Shown here piece after piece: positions 12,165-12,543 of a stretch of DNA of 12,543 nt; position 1 is the first letter of the stretch, and every line of letters begins with the position of its first letter. This stretch comes from CAYFHQ01 sp964342805. Lineage in GTDB: Bacteria; Bacillota; Clostridia; Peptostreptococcales; Acidaminobacteraceae. The stretch spans positions 1 to 12,543 of the forward strand of contig CAYFHQ010000108.1 in NCBI GenBank assembly GCA_964342805.1, given 5' to 3'. The notes beneath the pieces were generated by a model that saw only the letters and a program-made list of their open reading frames with translations, did no database searches and was not told the DNA's origin. Both the position numbers and the translations under genes were made by a program.

Positions 12165-12543
12165 AAATGCTACAAAAATGATCGGTGGCAAGACCATCAT
12201 TGACAAGATTAATATTGAACTTGAGCCAGGGACGATTACGGGTTTAATTGGGGCCAACGGTGCTGGGAAAACCACCCTTCTCAAATGCATTGCCGATGTT
12301 TGGCAAGTGGAAATGGGCTCGATTAAACTGGACGGCTTTGAAATCAGAGACAGGACCAAAATCAAGCAACAAATCGCCTTTGCCAGTGAAGAACACCAGA
12401 TTTTCCAGTACATGAAGATCAAAGAACTGGTACGATGGTACGACGAACTCTATCCCAATTTCAGTGTGGCCCTTTTCCAGGAGCTCCAGGAAAAGTTCAA
12501 GGTGCCCGTAAATACCCGTCCCCAATCCATGTCCAAGGGGATG
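12151..12543 (+). CDS. ABC transporter ATP-binding protein, YtrB-like (3' end beyond window)
   Basis: The first 131 codons are present. ATG 12151 has AAGGAGG seven bases upstream, inside the end of the GntR gene (14-base overlap, different frame). Walker A is GANGAGKTT (34-42), with the A-loop region near residues 8-16. The Q-loop area is FASEEHQIFQYM (about 86-97) and the signature SMSKGM starts at 126, where the canonical LSGGQ is replaced by the MSKGM form seen in YtrB-like ATPases. The window ends before Walker B. The protein would energise an exporter or sensor at the membrane together with a permease that should follow downstream. Compound specificity is unknown. Expression is expected to be controlled by the upstream GntR repressor. 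Confidence 0.93.
   Translation, partial: MLQIENATKMIGGKTIIDKINIELEPGTITGLIGANGAGKTTLLKCIADVWQVEMGSIKLDGFEIRDRTKIKQQIAFASEEHQIFQYMKIKELVRWYDELYPNFSVALFQELQEKFKVPVNTRPQSMSKGM

Noticed and set aside
1..12543. CRISPR arrays, insertion sequences, tRNA or rRNA genes
   Set aside because: No regularly spaced repeats, transposase motifs, target duplications or cloverleaf-like segments were seen on either strand.

Overview
The window looks like a chromosomal segment of a Gram-positive, probably anaerobic, Bacillota (Clostridia-like) bacterium. The signs are near-canonical GGAGG ribosome binding sites on almost every gene, sigma-A promoters with 17-base spacers, frequent Rho-independent terminators, GTG and TTG starts, a KamA-type radical SAM enzyme, a C_GCAxxG_C_C redox protein family member and a YtrA-type GntR/ABC operon. 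No rRNA, tRNA, CRISPR array, phage gene or transposase is visible. Placement below the phylum is inference.

Layout, left to right. Positions 1-543 (minus) hold a decayed ABC uptake cassette: an ATPase N-terminus fused by deletion to a lipoprotein signal peptide, followed by the frameshifted second half of a substrate-binding protein. Positions 690-1937 (minus) carry two tandem SprA-related HExxH proteins, each with its own terminator. Then come a DTW-domain tRNA-modification protein (2030-2653, minus) and a KamA-family radical SAM aminomutase (2808-3908, minus). The aminomutase has a strong promoter and a leader of about 250 nt with several potential stem-loops. Divergent from it is a MerA/Lpd-like flavin disulfide oxidoreductase (4336-5742, plus).

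A bidirectional terminator at 5810-5840 separates this from a membrane-anchored GAF/HD-GYP protein (5885-7741, minus), a predicted c-di-GMP phosphodiesterase. A CDGSH / divergent-ferredoxin / CDGSH triple iron-sulfur protein follows (7882-8547, minus), then a gene-poor stretch with a perfect 16-bp hairpin. A C_GCAxxG_C_C gene broken by three frameshifts lies at 8866-9303 (minus). Next are a small two-helix membrane protein (9408-9935, plus), a translationally coupled GNAT/DinB pair (10915-10023, minus), and a protein with a degenerate Nudix box (11031-11459, plus).

The right edge starts a YtrA/YtrB-type operon: a strong promoter, a 12-bp-arm palindromic operator, a TTG-started GntR repressor, and an overlapping cytosolic ABC ATPase cut by the window end.

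Most units are single genes or pairs with separate promoters and terminators, so this is a mosaic of independent housekeeping and regulatory genes. The most interesting items are the kamA-like leader RNA, the altered substrate pocket of the KamA-like enzyme, the tandem SprA-like pair with a terminator between them, and the two decaying loci. I did not find a convincing new multigene defence or biosynthetic system.
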